DNA of 20,373 nt. It comes from Collodictyon triciliatum (Eukaryota; CRuMs). The notes beneath the pieces are model-generated. The model saw only the letters and a list, made by a program, of their open reading frames with translations. It did not search any database and was not told the DNA's origin. Numbering within the stretch: position 1 is the stretch's first letter; each line of letters begins with the position of its first letter. Positions 12,301 through 20,373 of this stretch are shown here, one piece after another. The position numbers and the translations under genes were made by a program. The stretch covers positions 1 to 20,373 of the forward strand of contig JBHJMP010001239.1 of assembly GCA_043381765.1 (NCBI GenBank). Reading direction: 5' to 3'.

Positions 12301-14471
12301 CAGTGAAATTATAACAGCAACGCCTCCCGTGGGTCAATATAACCTTGTGTTTATGAAAGAAAAAAACACGAATATAATTAATTTACTGCCAATATAGGAG
12401 AAGGTCAAGAACTTACATTTTTATCCAAAATTGCACATTAGAATACTCGTTACTTGATTATACAATCATCTGCATCATCACCAGAAGGAACACCAATCCA
12501 TGTTTCTTTGATTGGGCCGGACCCTAATGCAACGAGAACCTTTAAAAAACTTGTGAAGAGACATGTTTGTTTCACCTTTCACTTTCTATTCTATTTTCTC
12601 TGAATAGATTATTTTACCAGTTTGATTTAAACCCTTTTGTGTGACTAAAACCGCTCCAAATATCCAGGAATTAGAGACCCTAAACACTGCTATGGTAAAT
12701 TTCAAATATTCAATGCAAACCATGTCTGGTCGGCGTCGCAGGCTGAAAAAGAGAGAAGATTCCCCACCAAAGATGACGCATGCGCGCTCTGTATCAAGCA
12801 CAAATATAGGAAGCTCGAAGCAAAGGCCGACGTCCCCAGCAACAGAGGCATCTGGTAGATCAAAGCAAAGTACACAAAAGAAGTCTGCCTCTGGAAAAGG
12901 GCTGAGCAATTCTAAATCATCCCAACTAAAAGCGCAAGTACCTGCGCCACTCTCTATCCAAGAGGAAAGTGATTTTGTCGAGGTAGATGACGGGTTTGAT
13001 GACACCCAATCTTCAAATCATGGTGAATCCAAGCTATTTGATGAAATCCTTCGGCTGACAGAATCATTCTTCCAGACACTATGTAGCGACATTAAAGAAA
13101 GTATGTAAATATTCGATATAAAGATGCATGCATACATAATCTTTTGAATAAACTTACTCCTAGTATCAAAATAGGCTAAATTACACTTTAAAATTGTATC
13201 CAAAACTATTATTGTACTACAGTGACAAATATAATATGTACACTAATATTGGTTTTCCCTGACTTTTTCCATCCTTCTTTCATGCACATAGTTTTATGTG
13301 CAGAGACCACTCCAGCGTTCAACCTGGTTATAATCGCCGATGCAAGCATGCAACAATTTCCGATGGAATCTGTCTCTTTGTTCAAAAAATGCATTTCTGT
13401 TACCCGAGATTTCTCGCTGCATATGCACCACAAAAGGCTATCAACACTATCTGAGAAGAAGCAATCGATGGTGATCAACAAGAGCAGCTTTGGATGTTTG
13501 TTTTCCATCATAGGAATCTCTTTAGAAATCTTCCTAGCCAAAAAAAAATAAATGAATGAAATACTGAAACTCATCAATGTTTTTTCTTTCTTTTTCGGTT
13601 ATAGATATTGTAGACCCAAGAAATGAAGATTCATTGGCACACAGAAAGAAACCAGCGTCAGGTTTGCCTGTCCCAACCATGCCAGATGGATTCACAGCTG
13701 AAATCCTTCGTGCGAATCCCTTTACTAAAGACTGGAAAGGAATTATGGGACTGGACTATCTGCCCAGTCCTGGAGAATGGCAACATCTGTTGCGCGCTTA
13801 TGCTCAGTTCATTTATTACGGATTCGGCCGCCCGATGGCCTTTTTCGACCCGAAGTATCTTGTTGGACTTAATCTTGATGGTAATCGAATATCTGCATCA
13901 AAAATTATTATATTTAAGCTTATTCCAATGTCTGGTGATGACTAGTCTTTCTTGACACATACATATACACATACATATACATTTGAATAGATTCAAACTT
14001 TGCCGTACTCTTGGGGCTGGTTTTGAATGACACCCACTACTTCCAGCAGATGAAGCTCGACAACTTGAAAAGGTATTTAATCAAATATTTGCGAAGAGAG
14101 TGGAATGAGAGAAAGTTGCGATTACATTTCTGTTTTGAATGGCACCAAAAGAGTAATTGTCAACATATATATTGTCACACAGCGAGCAGCAGCGAGCCCT
14201 AGAAAACACAATCAACACTGCGGCCTTGTTTAGCTTACAAGGGTGCAAATCTATTGTGCTCAATCAATGGGGAACGTCTGTGGAGGCCAATCACTCACTG
14301 CTGGCGGTGCTCTTTAGGGGACTTAAGTCAAACAAGACAAGTGCAGAAACTGTGCATCAATTATTTCGTCTGGCTGAATCTGCTCCAGACATTCACGAGT
14401 CTACCCAACCCCACCACCGATTCAACCCCGTTATCTATGGGTTGCCAGGGCTCAAAATGGATCAGAAATAA
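1823..14471 (+). CDS. CFAP46: Cilia- and flagella-associated protein 46 (CFAP46/TTC40), 38 exons
   Basis: Assembled exons: 1823-2005, 2238-2375, 2493-2566, 2693-2857, 3018-3245, 3502-3651, 3750-3858, 4028-4162, 4369-4512, 4670-4824, 5050-5211, 5327-5514, 5667-6211, 6309-6521, 6663-6763, 6946-7012, 7096-7182, 7291-7494, 7628-7729, 7825-7896, 8129-8233, 8340-8526, 8770-9645, 9740-9813, 9965-10039, 10163-10354, 10478-10602, 10711-10981, 11077-11395, 11508-11608, 11799-12134, 12257-12346, 12442-12564, 12668-13100, 13292-13495, 13605-13880, 13991-14072, 14183-14471. All introns are GT-AG (83-256 bases); phases agree and the frame stays open for 2459 residues (human about 2700). CFAP46 belongs to the C1d projection of the axonemal central pair, with CFAP54, CFAP74 and CFAP221, and is needed for normal ciliary beating. 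Recognisable blocks are the N-terminal LFVSCAETAIQ / FFASSPPPNQYLCRAYYCRAQ / YQFLVYNGSVVYWQLCRP, a long TPR-like helical body, and a C-terminal CHAT-like domain. Least certain boundaries: the 2375 donor, the 3245/3502 pair (alternative 3237/3521), and the 10602/10711 pair (alternative acceptors at 10717 or 10753). Confidence 0.87.
3303..3351. repeat. Poly-T run in a CFAP46 intron
   Basis: About 49 uninterrupted T residues lie inside the intron 3246-3501. It is the longest homopolymer in the window. The exact length is prone to sequencing error. It lies well upstream of the acceptor at 3500-3501, which has its own pyrimidine tract (CACTCCCTTTTCTC). Confidence 0.95.
8340..8860 (+). other. Ser/Thr/Arg-rich linker of CFAP46 (exons 22-23)
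   Basis: The end of exon 22 and the start of exon 23 encode a basic, Ser-rich, low-complexity stretch (from SDISQSISMSQKSLNTSKSR to SRTMSRGTVSS) between the N-terminal TPR-like half and the long exon 23. The intron 8527-8769 sits in the middle. The composition suggests a disordered linker with many possible phosphorylation sites; that function is inference. Confidence 0.6.
12257..14471 (+). other. Separase/CHAT-like C-terminal domain of CFAP46, catalytically dead
   Basis: Exons 32-38 (residues about 1962-2459) carry the order of elements of a CHAT/separase caspase-fold domain: strand YLIIQSS, strand FNLVIIADASMQQFPME (compare the 'lvi-pdg-l--lPfE' block), then FIYYGFGR, then FAVLLGLVLND, then the terminal ALFSLQGCKSIVLNQWGTS and LLAVLFRGLKS helix. 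In separase the third block contains the catalytic His in a GHG motif and the fourth the catalytic Cys in a GC motif. Here those places hold Phe (about residue 2318) and Leu (about 2346), 28 residues apart, close to the 26 of human separase (H2003/C2029). The domain is therefore read as a structural pseudoenzyme. This assignment is by eye. Confidence 0.55.
12740..13000 (+). other. Basic low-complexity insert within the CHAT-like region (exon 34)
   Basis: Exon 34 contains a polycationic, Ser/Thr/Pro/Lys-rich segment (from GRRRRLKKREDSPP to QKKSASGKGLSNSKSSQLKA) followed by an acidic patch (EESDFVEVDDGFDD). It separates the first strand block from the FNLVIIAD block of the CHAT-like domain. It looks like a long disordered surface loop; an SP and an RPTSP-type site are visible possible phosphorylation sites. 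Confidence 0.6.
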
Positions 14472-14692
14472 CCCATATTGGCTCTCCTAGCAAAAGATTA
14501 TTTCAAACCCCACATCAAAAAAAAAAAAAAAAAGGAAACAGTCAAGCCCTCAACAGTCGCATTTCTTTCTTTTGTATTTATCGTTTTTTTACGCTTGTTT
14601 ATTAGCATGGGTCTGAGTTTTTGCCTCCAAAACAGAAGAAATGCATTTTTTTTGGACAGACAAATTGAAACCAGGCGTGATGGTGAAGATGC
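14472..14692. other. Convergent intergenic region, CFAP46 and ACSS3-like 3' ends
   Basis: Only 221 bases separate the two stop codons. On the minus strand AATAAA lies at 14603-14598, 90 bases past the ACSS3-like stop. An A15-type run is at about 14519-14533. No AATAAA is seen on the plus strand for CFAP46. The two 3' untranslated regions probably approach or overlap each other. Confidence 0.7.
14598..14603 (-). terminator. Putative polyadenylation signal AATAAA of the ACSS3-like gene
   Basis: TTTATT on the plus strand reads AATAAA on the minus strand, 90 bases after the stop codon of the ligase gene. Position and sequence fit a canonical signal; the assignment is inferred. Confidence 0.45.
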
Positions 14693-17600
14693 TTAGTGAT
14701 TGGTGGGTTTCGGATAGCTGATGGTCTTCAAAGTTACTGTTATTTCTGAGAGGGTTGCCGGGTCTTCGATTGTTGCTGGGGTATTGTAGGCCGAGCCATC
14801 CGCGATTTTCTGGATTGTCCCACGAAGGATCTTGCCTGACCTGTTTATGTGCACGGGCGTACATGGATTCAATTTCAAAATTATAATACAAAGTGTTTTT
14901 TTATGTTTGGTGTTTTATAGAGCGAGAGAACAGTATGTTTTTTTGTTTTGTTTGGAATTTATTATACCGGGTCTTTGGCAAGCGAGCAACAACGAGGGCG
15001 GTTTTGAACGTGGCGACAGCGCCAATTTTATCCCGCACTAATGTAACGCATTCTCTTGATATGCTATCGAGTTGCCTACCCAATACACCGACAATAACCA
15101 TCATGAGCGCAAAGAAAGAAAGAGAGGGAAATTCTGGCTGTTGTATGTGCGAGCCAATATATGTGTGGGATTGGTAAATATTAAAAGTATACGAATCGTA
15201 CTCTTGGGTGCGATTTCCATGTGATTTCAGAACGACAAACCCAATAGGAATCTAACAATAAGATGGGAAGCCCCAGACTCGTCATTAGATAAACAATCAG
15301 GACTTAAAATGCGCCAGTTTTAAACGGGTTTGAACTGCGCTAGACTTGAGGCTGCATTTGTAAATCTGTGGAGCATTTGTAAATAAAACCTGTCCTTTCA
15401 TACTGTCTTTCACCCCAACCACAGCACACTCAGCAACCTCTTTGTGCGACGATAAGACTTCCTCGATGGCTTCAGTAAGAAAACTTAATTATTATTATTT
15501 TTTTAAAAAAAAAAGGGCGTCTTCGAAAAATCTCATAAATTTGAAAGTCATACTCACCTCCAGTAGAAAGTCTTTTTCCGGCCACATTAATAATATCGTC
15601 TGTTCTTGACATGACATAGAGATATCCGTCCTATTTTAAATATATATAAAAGGAATCAATTAGCTGATGACATCGCTACATCTTCTCTGCTTCTATCTGC
15701 CTTTTAATTAATGATTTGGTGCGGTGTGTATTAAATGAAGAAATCATCACTAGCGATTCATACTTCATCCACTATACCAGCATCGCCAGTCGTGTAAAAG
15801 CCTTCCACTTCGCTGAAATAGCTTTGGGTGTATTTCGCATGGTCAGGGCCGTCCTTTCCCCAGAGAGTGGCAAAACATCCCGGTGGAAGAGGAATTTTTA
15901 CATAAATGGAGCCCTATTTTTCATCAGAGAAAATATTGATTTTTCAATTATTCCTTGAAGTTTGTGCAAGATGGTGAAGGTTTTTGTTTTTGTTTTTGTT
16001 TTGACTTTTGTTTTGGTTCGCCAGCCATCAGATGATTTTTTTTTTGAAAAGCCAGCTTGATGGAAAAAAATTCCTACTAGAAATGGCTCAAAGATCAATT
16101 ATAATTGTAAATAAGGTATCATTTGTAAAAGTTGGAAAAATGGTTGGCAAATGTAAAAAATGTAAAAGAGCGTTTTACCATCACCCCTCGCGGAGCTTCT
16201 CGTTTCGAAACACGATCGATGACACGGATGTCATAACCCGGAACAGGTTTTGTCACAGAGCCTAACTTTGTGGGAAACTTGAAGAAAGGTTTATTGACAA
16301 TTTAATAGCCCTTTTTGGATATTTTTTTTATTAATCAAGCAAAAAAGGATATTAAAAGACATAACAGAAATTAAGATATTATAGTTATGTAAAGTAAATA
16401 AGTACATTCGTTAAATTCATAAAGTTTGAGGCCATCGGCCATCCGGTTTCAGTTTGCCACCAGTTATCCTTTTTTTTTTTTAAAAAAAAACTGTATGTTG
16501 AGAAACATTTAATTTGGATAAGTGCTTGGTCATTACAAGGATCTTACTATCACAGGTTTTCCTAGTAATTTTTGAATCCAGGCTACTGAATTGGGGTCAG
16601 CATGCTCTCCAGCAAGAAATAAAGCCCTTAGAGACGAATGTCCTTCATTTTCCGAGAGGTTTGGTCATTCAAATTCATATATATATATTCAAACGAGAAT
16701 TTCAAGATGGAGCAGTGTGTAATAATGAGTTATAAATACAAATAACACTAAAAAACAATACCATATTTACGGAGTAGTTCCCCCTCTGGGTCTTCCTTTT
16801 TTATTGCCCGCAAGGCAGTGGGTGCTGTAAACATGGCATTAATCTTGTGTTTATCTACCAGATTCCAGAACATTCCTACAAAAAAAAAAAAAAAAAAAAG
16901 AATTTACAGTTACGTTTAATAGATGTTGACTGCGTCTCATTGGGGTATGCACTGTAAAAATACATAATTTGCCAAATCACCTGCATCTGGTGTCCCAACT
17001 GGCTTTCCTTCGTAAATCATCGATGTGCATCCCTGAATTAATGGTCCGTAAACAATATATGAGTGTCCCACAACCCATCCAACATCAGACGCAGCCCAAA
17101 AGCGGTCTCCCGGGTGAAGTCCAAACACATGCCCCATACTCCACCGAAGGGCCGTCATGTATCCTGTTTCATATAAATGATACAATTTTTTTAATAGAAA
17201 AAAGAAAAGAAGAAGAAACATACAGCTTAACAAAATTCAATTATCACATGATAAGACATTACACTTCCATATGTTAAATCTTTTTTTTGGGTTTTCATAC
17301 ACACATTGAATTCTATCAAAATCTTGCATAGAGATAGTAAAAATATGTGTGAATTCATGAGAACCTCCATGGTCTCTCAAAACTCCTTTGGGGACACCAG
17401 TAGAGCCACTTGTATGCAAAACATAGAGAGGGTCGGTGGACTCCACTTCAGTACAAGGAACATATTTTGGTTGCTTGGCATACAGTTCATCAAAGTCCAA
17501 ATCGCGACCCTCTGTTATAGCTGCAGGCAAGTCACTCCTTTGTATGACAACTACGTTGCTGGGCTTGTGTGCTGCGATTTCAATGGCCTTGTCAACCATC

Positions 17601-19296
17601 GGTTTATAGGCAATAGGCTTTCCCATTTTCTCATATCCGCATGAAGCAGTTATTAAAACCTTTTTTTTTTTGTGACATATGAATCCATTTTCATTTAAAT
17701 TGCAATATAGTCTATCTTTGCTCTCAAAAGTTACAAACATGTATCGCCTCACCTTCGGTTTTGTTGAGTCTATTCGAACAGCTAGTTCGTGTGCAGAAAA
17801 CCCTCCAAATACCACAACATGAGGAGCTCCTGTTAAGTTTCAAGAAAAGTCGAGCTTAGGTATGCATTTATACAGAAATAAAAATAAAATAGAATTCGAA
17901 TAGTTGGAAACATTTTAGCGCTGAAGCGACACACGCTTCCCAGGCAATTTTTTTTTAGGCGTTAATAAGTTAATTGTACGCCCTTTAGCAGATGAAATCC
18001 ACTGTTCAAAACATTTTTCATATTTAACCTATCCTGGCTGAACCCAGCATGGCAAATACAGCTTCAGGCACCATTGGCAAATATACCATAACAAAGTCTC
18101 CTTTCTTAACACCAAGATTTAAGAAAATGGATGAAAACTTGCAAACATGTTCCCTCAGCTGGTTGAAAGTATACATTTGTGACTCTACATAATGTGGTGT
18201 AAAATATACGTGGGTCAAGATAGCTATTCTTGAATAAAAAAAATGGAAGAAAAGAAAAGAAGACCGAACAGCCCACCCATATTTCATTTTGATTATTTCT
18301 AGATATTTCATTATCTGTTCTTTGGATCTAAAGGAATACTATCCTCTTTTTTAACAAACGAAAATTTACTAGAAGTCACCGGACTTTCATATATGAGAGC
18401 TAGATTCTCTCCTCGATTATGATGGTCGATATGACGGTCAATCGCATTGTAGCAGATATTTGTCTTTGCACCTGGAGTAAAACGTTGTCAGATTATGCCC
18501 GCATAGAGATAAAATAGGTATTATGATGGATTTTTGCATATAATACAAGGCCATCAGTAAAATATACATCTATAAAATGTCCATGAAAAAAAAGAATATT
18601 ATAACTGGGTATTATTTGAATTGAGATGAATCAAATTTGTAACGTAATAGCACACCTACAAACCACTTTGTCGAGGGACTGTTGGACTCGTCAAGGACCT
18701 GTTTATAAAAAGAGAAGAAAGCATGTTGCAATATCAAAATTAGAATGCAATACATTGAATAGGCTCTATAAACTTGAGTCTCATGAATAGGCATGCACTT
18801 TATCCCATCTTTTGAACCAGGTTAAATGTTGAGCTTCTTTTGCCCAAAATGCAGCTGGGTTTTCAATTGACTCCTTGTGCTCATTTTCATATCCCCTTTT
18901 GGTAGAATACCTAGAGGAAAGATGTCAACGCCAGTAAGCAACTTTATTTTTTTTTTGATTTCATTGCAATTGGAAAATATGCAATCTAATAATCTGGACT
19001 CTGGAGGCCTGACTGAGAAGAGATTTTAAAATACATATCCTTTTCATTTTAACAAAAGCACTGTACCCTCGAGTTATGGGTAGCTCACGTTCACGGACGC
19101 TAGAAAATACCTTATTATCAAGAATGTCAGTGAGAAAAAAATTCTAAATAAAAACCGACATGGAGCAATGCAAATTACATTTTTCTCAGAGAAATAGGAT
19201 ATGAAGCAAAGGATGTATTCTGAAGAGGGAGATGTATGCGTTGATTACCCCTATAGTTGACAACAGATTATGATAAGTCCGTTTCAAGACACTCAT
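14693..19296 (-). CDS. ACSS3: Mitochondrial short-chain (propionyl/acetyl) acyl-CoA synthetase, ACSS3-type, 18 exons
   Basis: Minus-strand exons: 19296-19249, 19110-19067, 18910-18799, 18698-18656, 18471-18370, 18184-18029, 17829-17753, 17659-17365, 17163-16981, 16875-16762, 16642-16548, 16468-16406, 16277-16185, 15913-15764, 15630-15558, 15469-15390, 15137-14968, 14840-14693. They join in frame into 681 residues (human ACSS3 about 686). The enzyme activates propionate or acetate with ATP and CoA via an acyl-adenylate. Visible are [10 protein letters not shown]; the ATP-binding [10 protein letters not shown] (277-286); [17 protein letters not shown] and [11 protein letters not shown], favouring the ACSS3/PrpE branch over classical AcsA; WWQTETG (426-432); TTGD (516-519); hinge and C-lobe [16 protein letters not shown] (534-549); and [10 protein letters not shown] with catalytic Lys about 636. 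The first 30 residues ([16 protein letters not shown]...) are basic and hydroxylated, like a mitochondrial presequence. An in-frame ATG at 19320 would add eight residues; 19296 has the better -3 A. The exon-17 acceptor (15137) is the least certain. Confidence 0.9.
15978..16018. repeat. TTTTTG-type tract in an ACSS3-like intron
   Basis: Imperfect TTTTTG/TTTTG units (CAAAAA on the coding strand) lie in the intron 16184-15914 of the minus-strand ligase gene. It is a short low-complexity tract with no coding meaning. Confidence 0.75.
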
Positions 19297-19437
19297 ACTA
19301 ATTTTGATGGCACCTTGCATCTGATTGGTTGAGTATTAGAATTATGAAGAATATTTGGTATCAGTATTGCGCCAGGAAGAAACACACAGTTTGAATTGGC
19401 GTAGTTCATGAAGGAAAATATCAGGTGCGAAAAAATA

Positions 19438-19542
19438 CTTTTCCTTTCCTTCTTTTCATTTGTTTCTTTTTCTTTATTCTTTATTCTTTTTTCTTTTCTT
19501 TTCAATTTCTTTTTCTTTTTCTTTTTTCTTTTTTCTTTTTTT
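19438..19542. repeat. C/T-rich (polypyrimidine) tract
   Basis: About 100 bases of imperfect TTCTTT/TTTCTT units with almost no purines on the plus strand. The tract lies 140-250 bases upstream of the ligase start on the minus strand, where it reads as polypurine. It may be promoter-proximal, but no function is shown. Confidence 0.85.
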
Positions 19543-19555
19543 GCTCTGCAAAGAA

Positions 19556-19760
19556 ATGGTGTCACTACTGTTTCGACTGAACCGTGCGGCTCGTCGCGAT
19601 GAATCCTGCGTCCGACAACAAGTGTAGTTTGGGGGTTTCTTGAAACTCTTTTGCCTGGCGCTTCACGTTCTTGATAGTGGGGTGCGCGACTGTCTCCGTT
19701 CCTTTGGCTGCGTGGTAACTGACATCTGGCAAGCAGCTGGAAAAGGAAGTCAAACAGTCC
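19556..19760. other. GC-rich, coding-like patch of unknown gene and strand
   Basis: Base composition here rises to that of the clear exons, while the flanks are AT-rich. On the plus strand, ATG 19556 opens MVSLLFRLNRAARRDESCVR, which resembles a mitochondrial presequence and is followed shortly by a stop, and a separate frame encodes a hydrophobic stretch (FTFLIVGCATVSVPLAAW). On the minus strand, a good acceptor (CTTTTCCAG, exon start 19736) opens two frames with no family match. It may be an exon of an unidentified gene on either strand. I do not recognise it. Confidence 0.3.
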
Positions 19761-20169
19761 ACATTAAGCTATTGGCTGATGACATGGATTCGTTTATCTT
19801 TTCCACATCTAGTACATATTTCCAGTAAAGGGAATTAAAAGATTTAGGATTTAGAGTTATTTTCAAGCGTCACGATGTGATGTCATCATATACGCAGACG
19901 GAAAATTAAACAAAGCCAAACCAACACAGAAGCAATCAATTAATGGGTGGGGATAAATCAGAAACCCATTTTTCTGGCAAGAGATTCTGCAACAAGAGAA
20001 GGAGTTCAATAAATAAAATGTATTTTTTCTTCATTTCTGAGTTGAGTATTTCGAACTCATAGGCCACGCAGTCAAACCAAAAACTCCTTACAAAATAGAA
20101 GTACACGAAAGAAAGACTGAATAACTGAGAGAGCAAGCGAACACTTGATCAATAACGTACCATACTCAC

Positions 20170-20227
20170 CTGCAATTGCACAGCACCTTACTGCCCCTCC
20201 AACAAGAATAATAACCCGCATTCCCAT
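20170..20227 (-). other. Candidate first exon of an unidentified minus-strand gene
   Basis: ATG at 20227 opens 19 codons (MGMRVIILVGGAVRCCAIA) ending at a near-consensus donor, GCAG|GTGAGTAT, the strongest in the window. The hydrophobic strand followed by GG and small residues faintly resembles the dinucleotide-binding start of a FAD/NAD oxidoreductase, but a Gly expected in the loop is Arg. A 21-base micro-exon (19986-19966) with acceptor TTGTTGCAG would add ESLARKMG in frame, improving the resemblance. No later exon could be tied to it. It could instead be a spurious frame or an untranslated exon of the ligase gene. Confidence 0.25.
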
Positions 20228-20274
20228 TACAGTTGTGCAGATAGAAGGAAACTCCACTCGCAACACAGAGACAG

Positions 20275-20373
20275 AGACAAAGACAAAGACAAAGACAAAG
20301 ACAAAGACAAAGACAAAGACAAAGACAAAGACAAAGACAAAGACAAAGACAAAGACAAAGACAAAGACAAAGA
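20275..20373. repeat. (AGACAA)n microsatellite at right end
   Basis: About 16.5 perfect copies of AGACAA run to the last base, preceded by a degenerate ACAGAG lead-in (about 20265-20274). It meets the window edge, so its true length is unknown. Confidence 0.97.

Larger units (their letters stand above)
19297..20274. other. Region upstream of the ACSS3-like gene, no confidently assigned gene
   Basis: This stretch of nearly 1 kb holds the ligase promoter. It also has a long C/T tract (about 19440-19540), a GC-rich coding-like patch (about 19556-19760) and an isolated exon candidate with a strong donor (20227-20170, minus). I could not connect these pieces into a recognisable protein. The lysine-rich minus-strand frame at 19293-19565 is the complement of the C/T tract and is not treated as a gene. 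Confidence 0.5.

Noticed and set aside
13209-13577. Minus-strand 122-codon frame
   Set aside because: It is antisense to CFAP46 exon 35, whose plus-strand frame joins correctly on both sides.
15716-15958. Plus-strand frame inside the ligase region
   Set aside because: It is antisense to exon 14 of the ligase gene (15913-15764), which has the conserved TTGD motif on the minus strand.
19293-19565. Lys/Glu-rich minus-strand open frame (KEKRKKKKKK type)
   Set aside because: It is the direct complement of the C/T tract at 19438-19542. Its composition explains the open frame and there is no homology.
1-20373. Bacterial-style systems (operon, CRISPR, defence island, insertion sequence)
   Set aside because: All recognisable genes are spliced eukaryotic genes. 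No direct-repeat and spacer array, transposase or terminal inverted repeat was seen.

Overview
This window is nuclear DNA from an intron-dense eukaryote with motile cilia, most likely a protist. Coding sequence fits only after removal of many short GT-AG introns (79 to 271 bases). Introns are AT-rich with long poly-T/poly-A runs, and the standard genetic code works throughout. About half of the window is coding. Lineage cannot be fixed from the sequence; a rhizarian such as a foraminiferan would be compatible, but that is a guess.

Layout: (1) 1-98 is a pure ACAAT microsatellite. (2) 510-1237 (+) is a two-exon TMEM223-type inner mitochondrial membrane protein (198 aa). (3) 1823-14471 (+) is one large gene that I assembled into 38 exons with an uninterrupted 2459-residue frame. 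It is the ciliary central-apparatus protein CFAP46 (TTC40/FAP46). Its last ~500 residues look like a separase/CHAT-type caspase-fold domain that has lost the catalytic His and Cys. (4) 14693-19296 (-) is a complete 18-exon, 681-residue ACSS3-type propionyl/acetyl-CoA synthetase with all ligase motifs and a probable mitochondrial presequence. It converges on CFAP46 with only 221 bases between stop codons. (5) 19297-20274 is upstream DNA with a pyrimidine tract, a GC-rich coding-like patch and an isolated short exon candidate on the minus strand; I cannot assign these to a gene. (6) 20275-20373 is a pure AGACAA microsatellite.

The three genes do not form a pathway. Two are mitochondrial (cytochrome oxidase biogenesis, short-chain acyl-CoA activation) and one is axonemal. 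Both ends run out in simple repeats, so the window is probably an assembly contig that broke at microsatellites. I see no mobile element, tRNA, rRNA or CRISPR array. The most interesting item is the separase-like pseudoprotease domain ending CFAP46.
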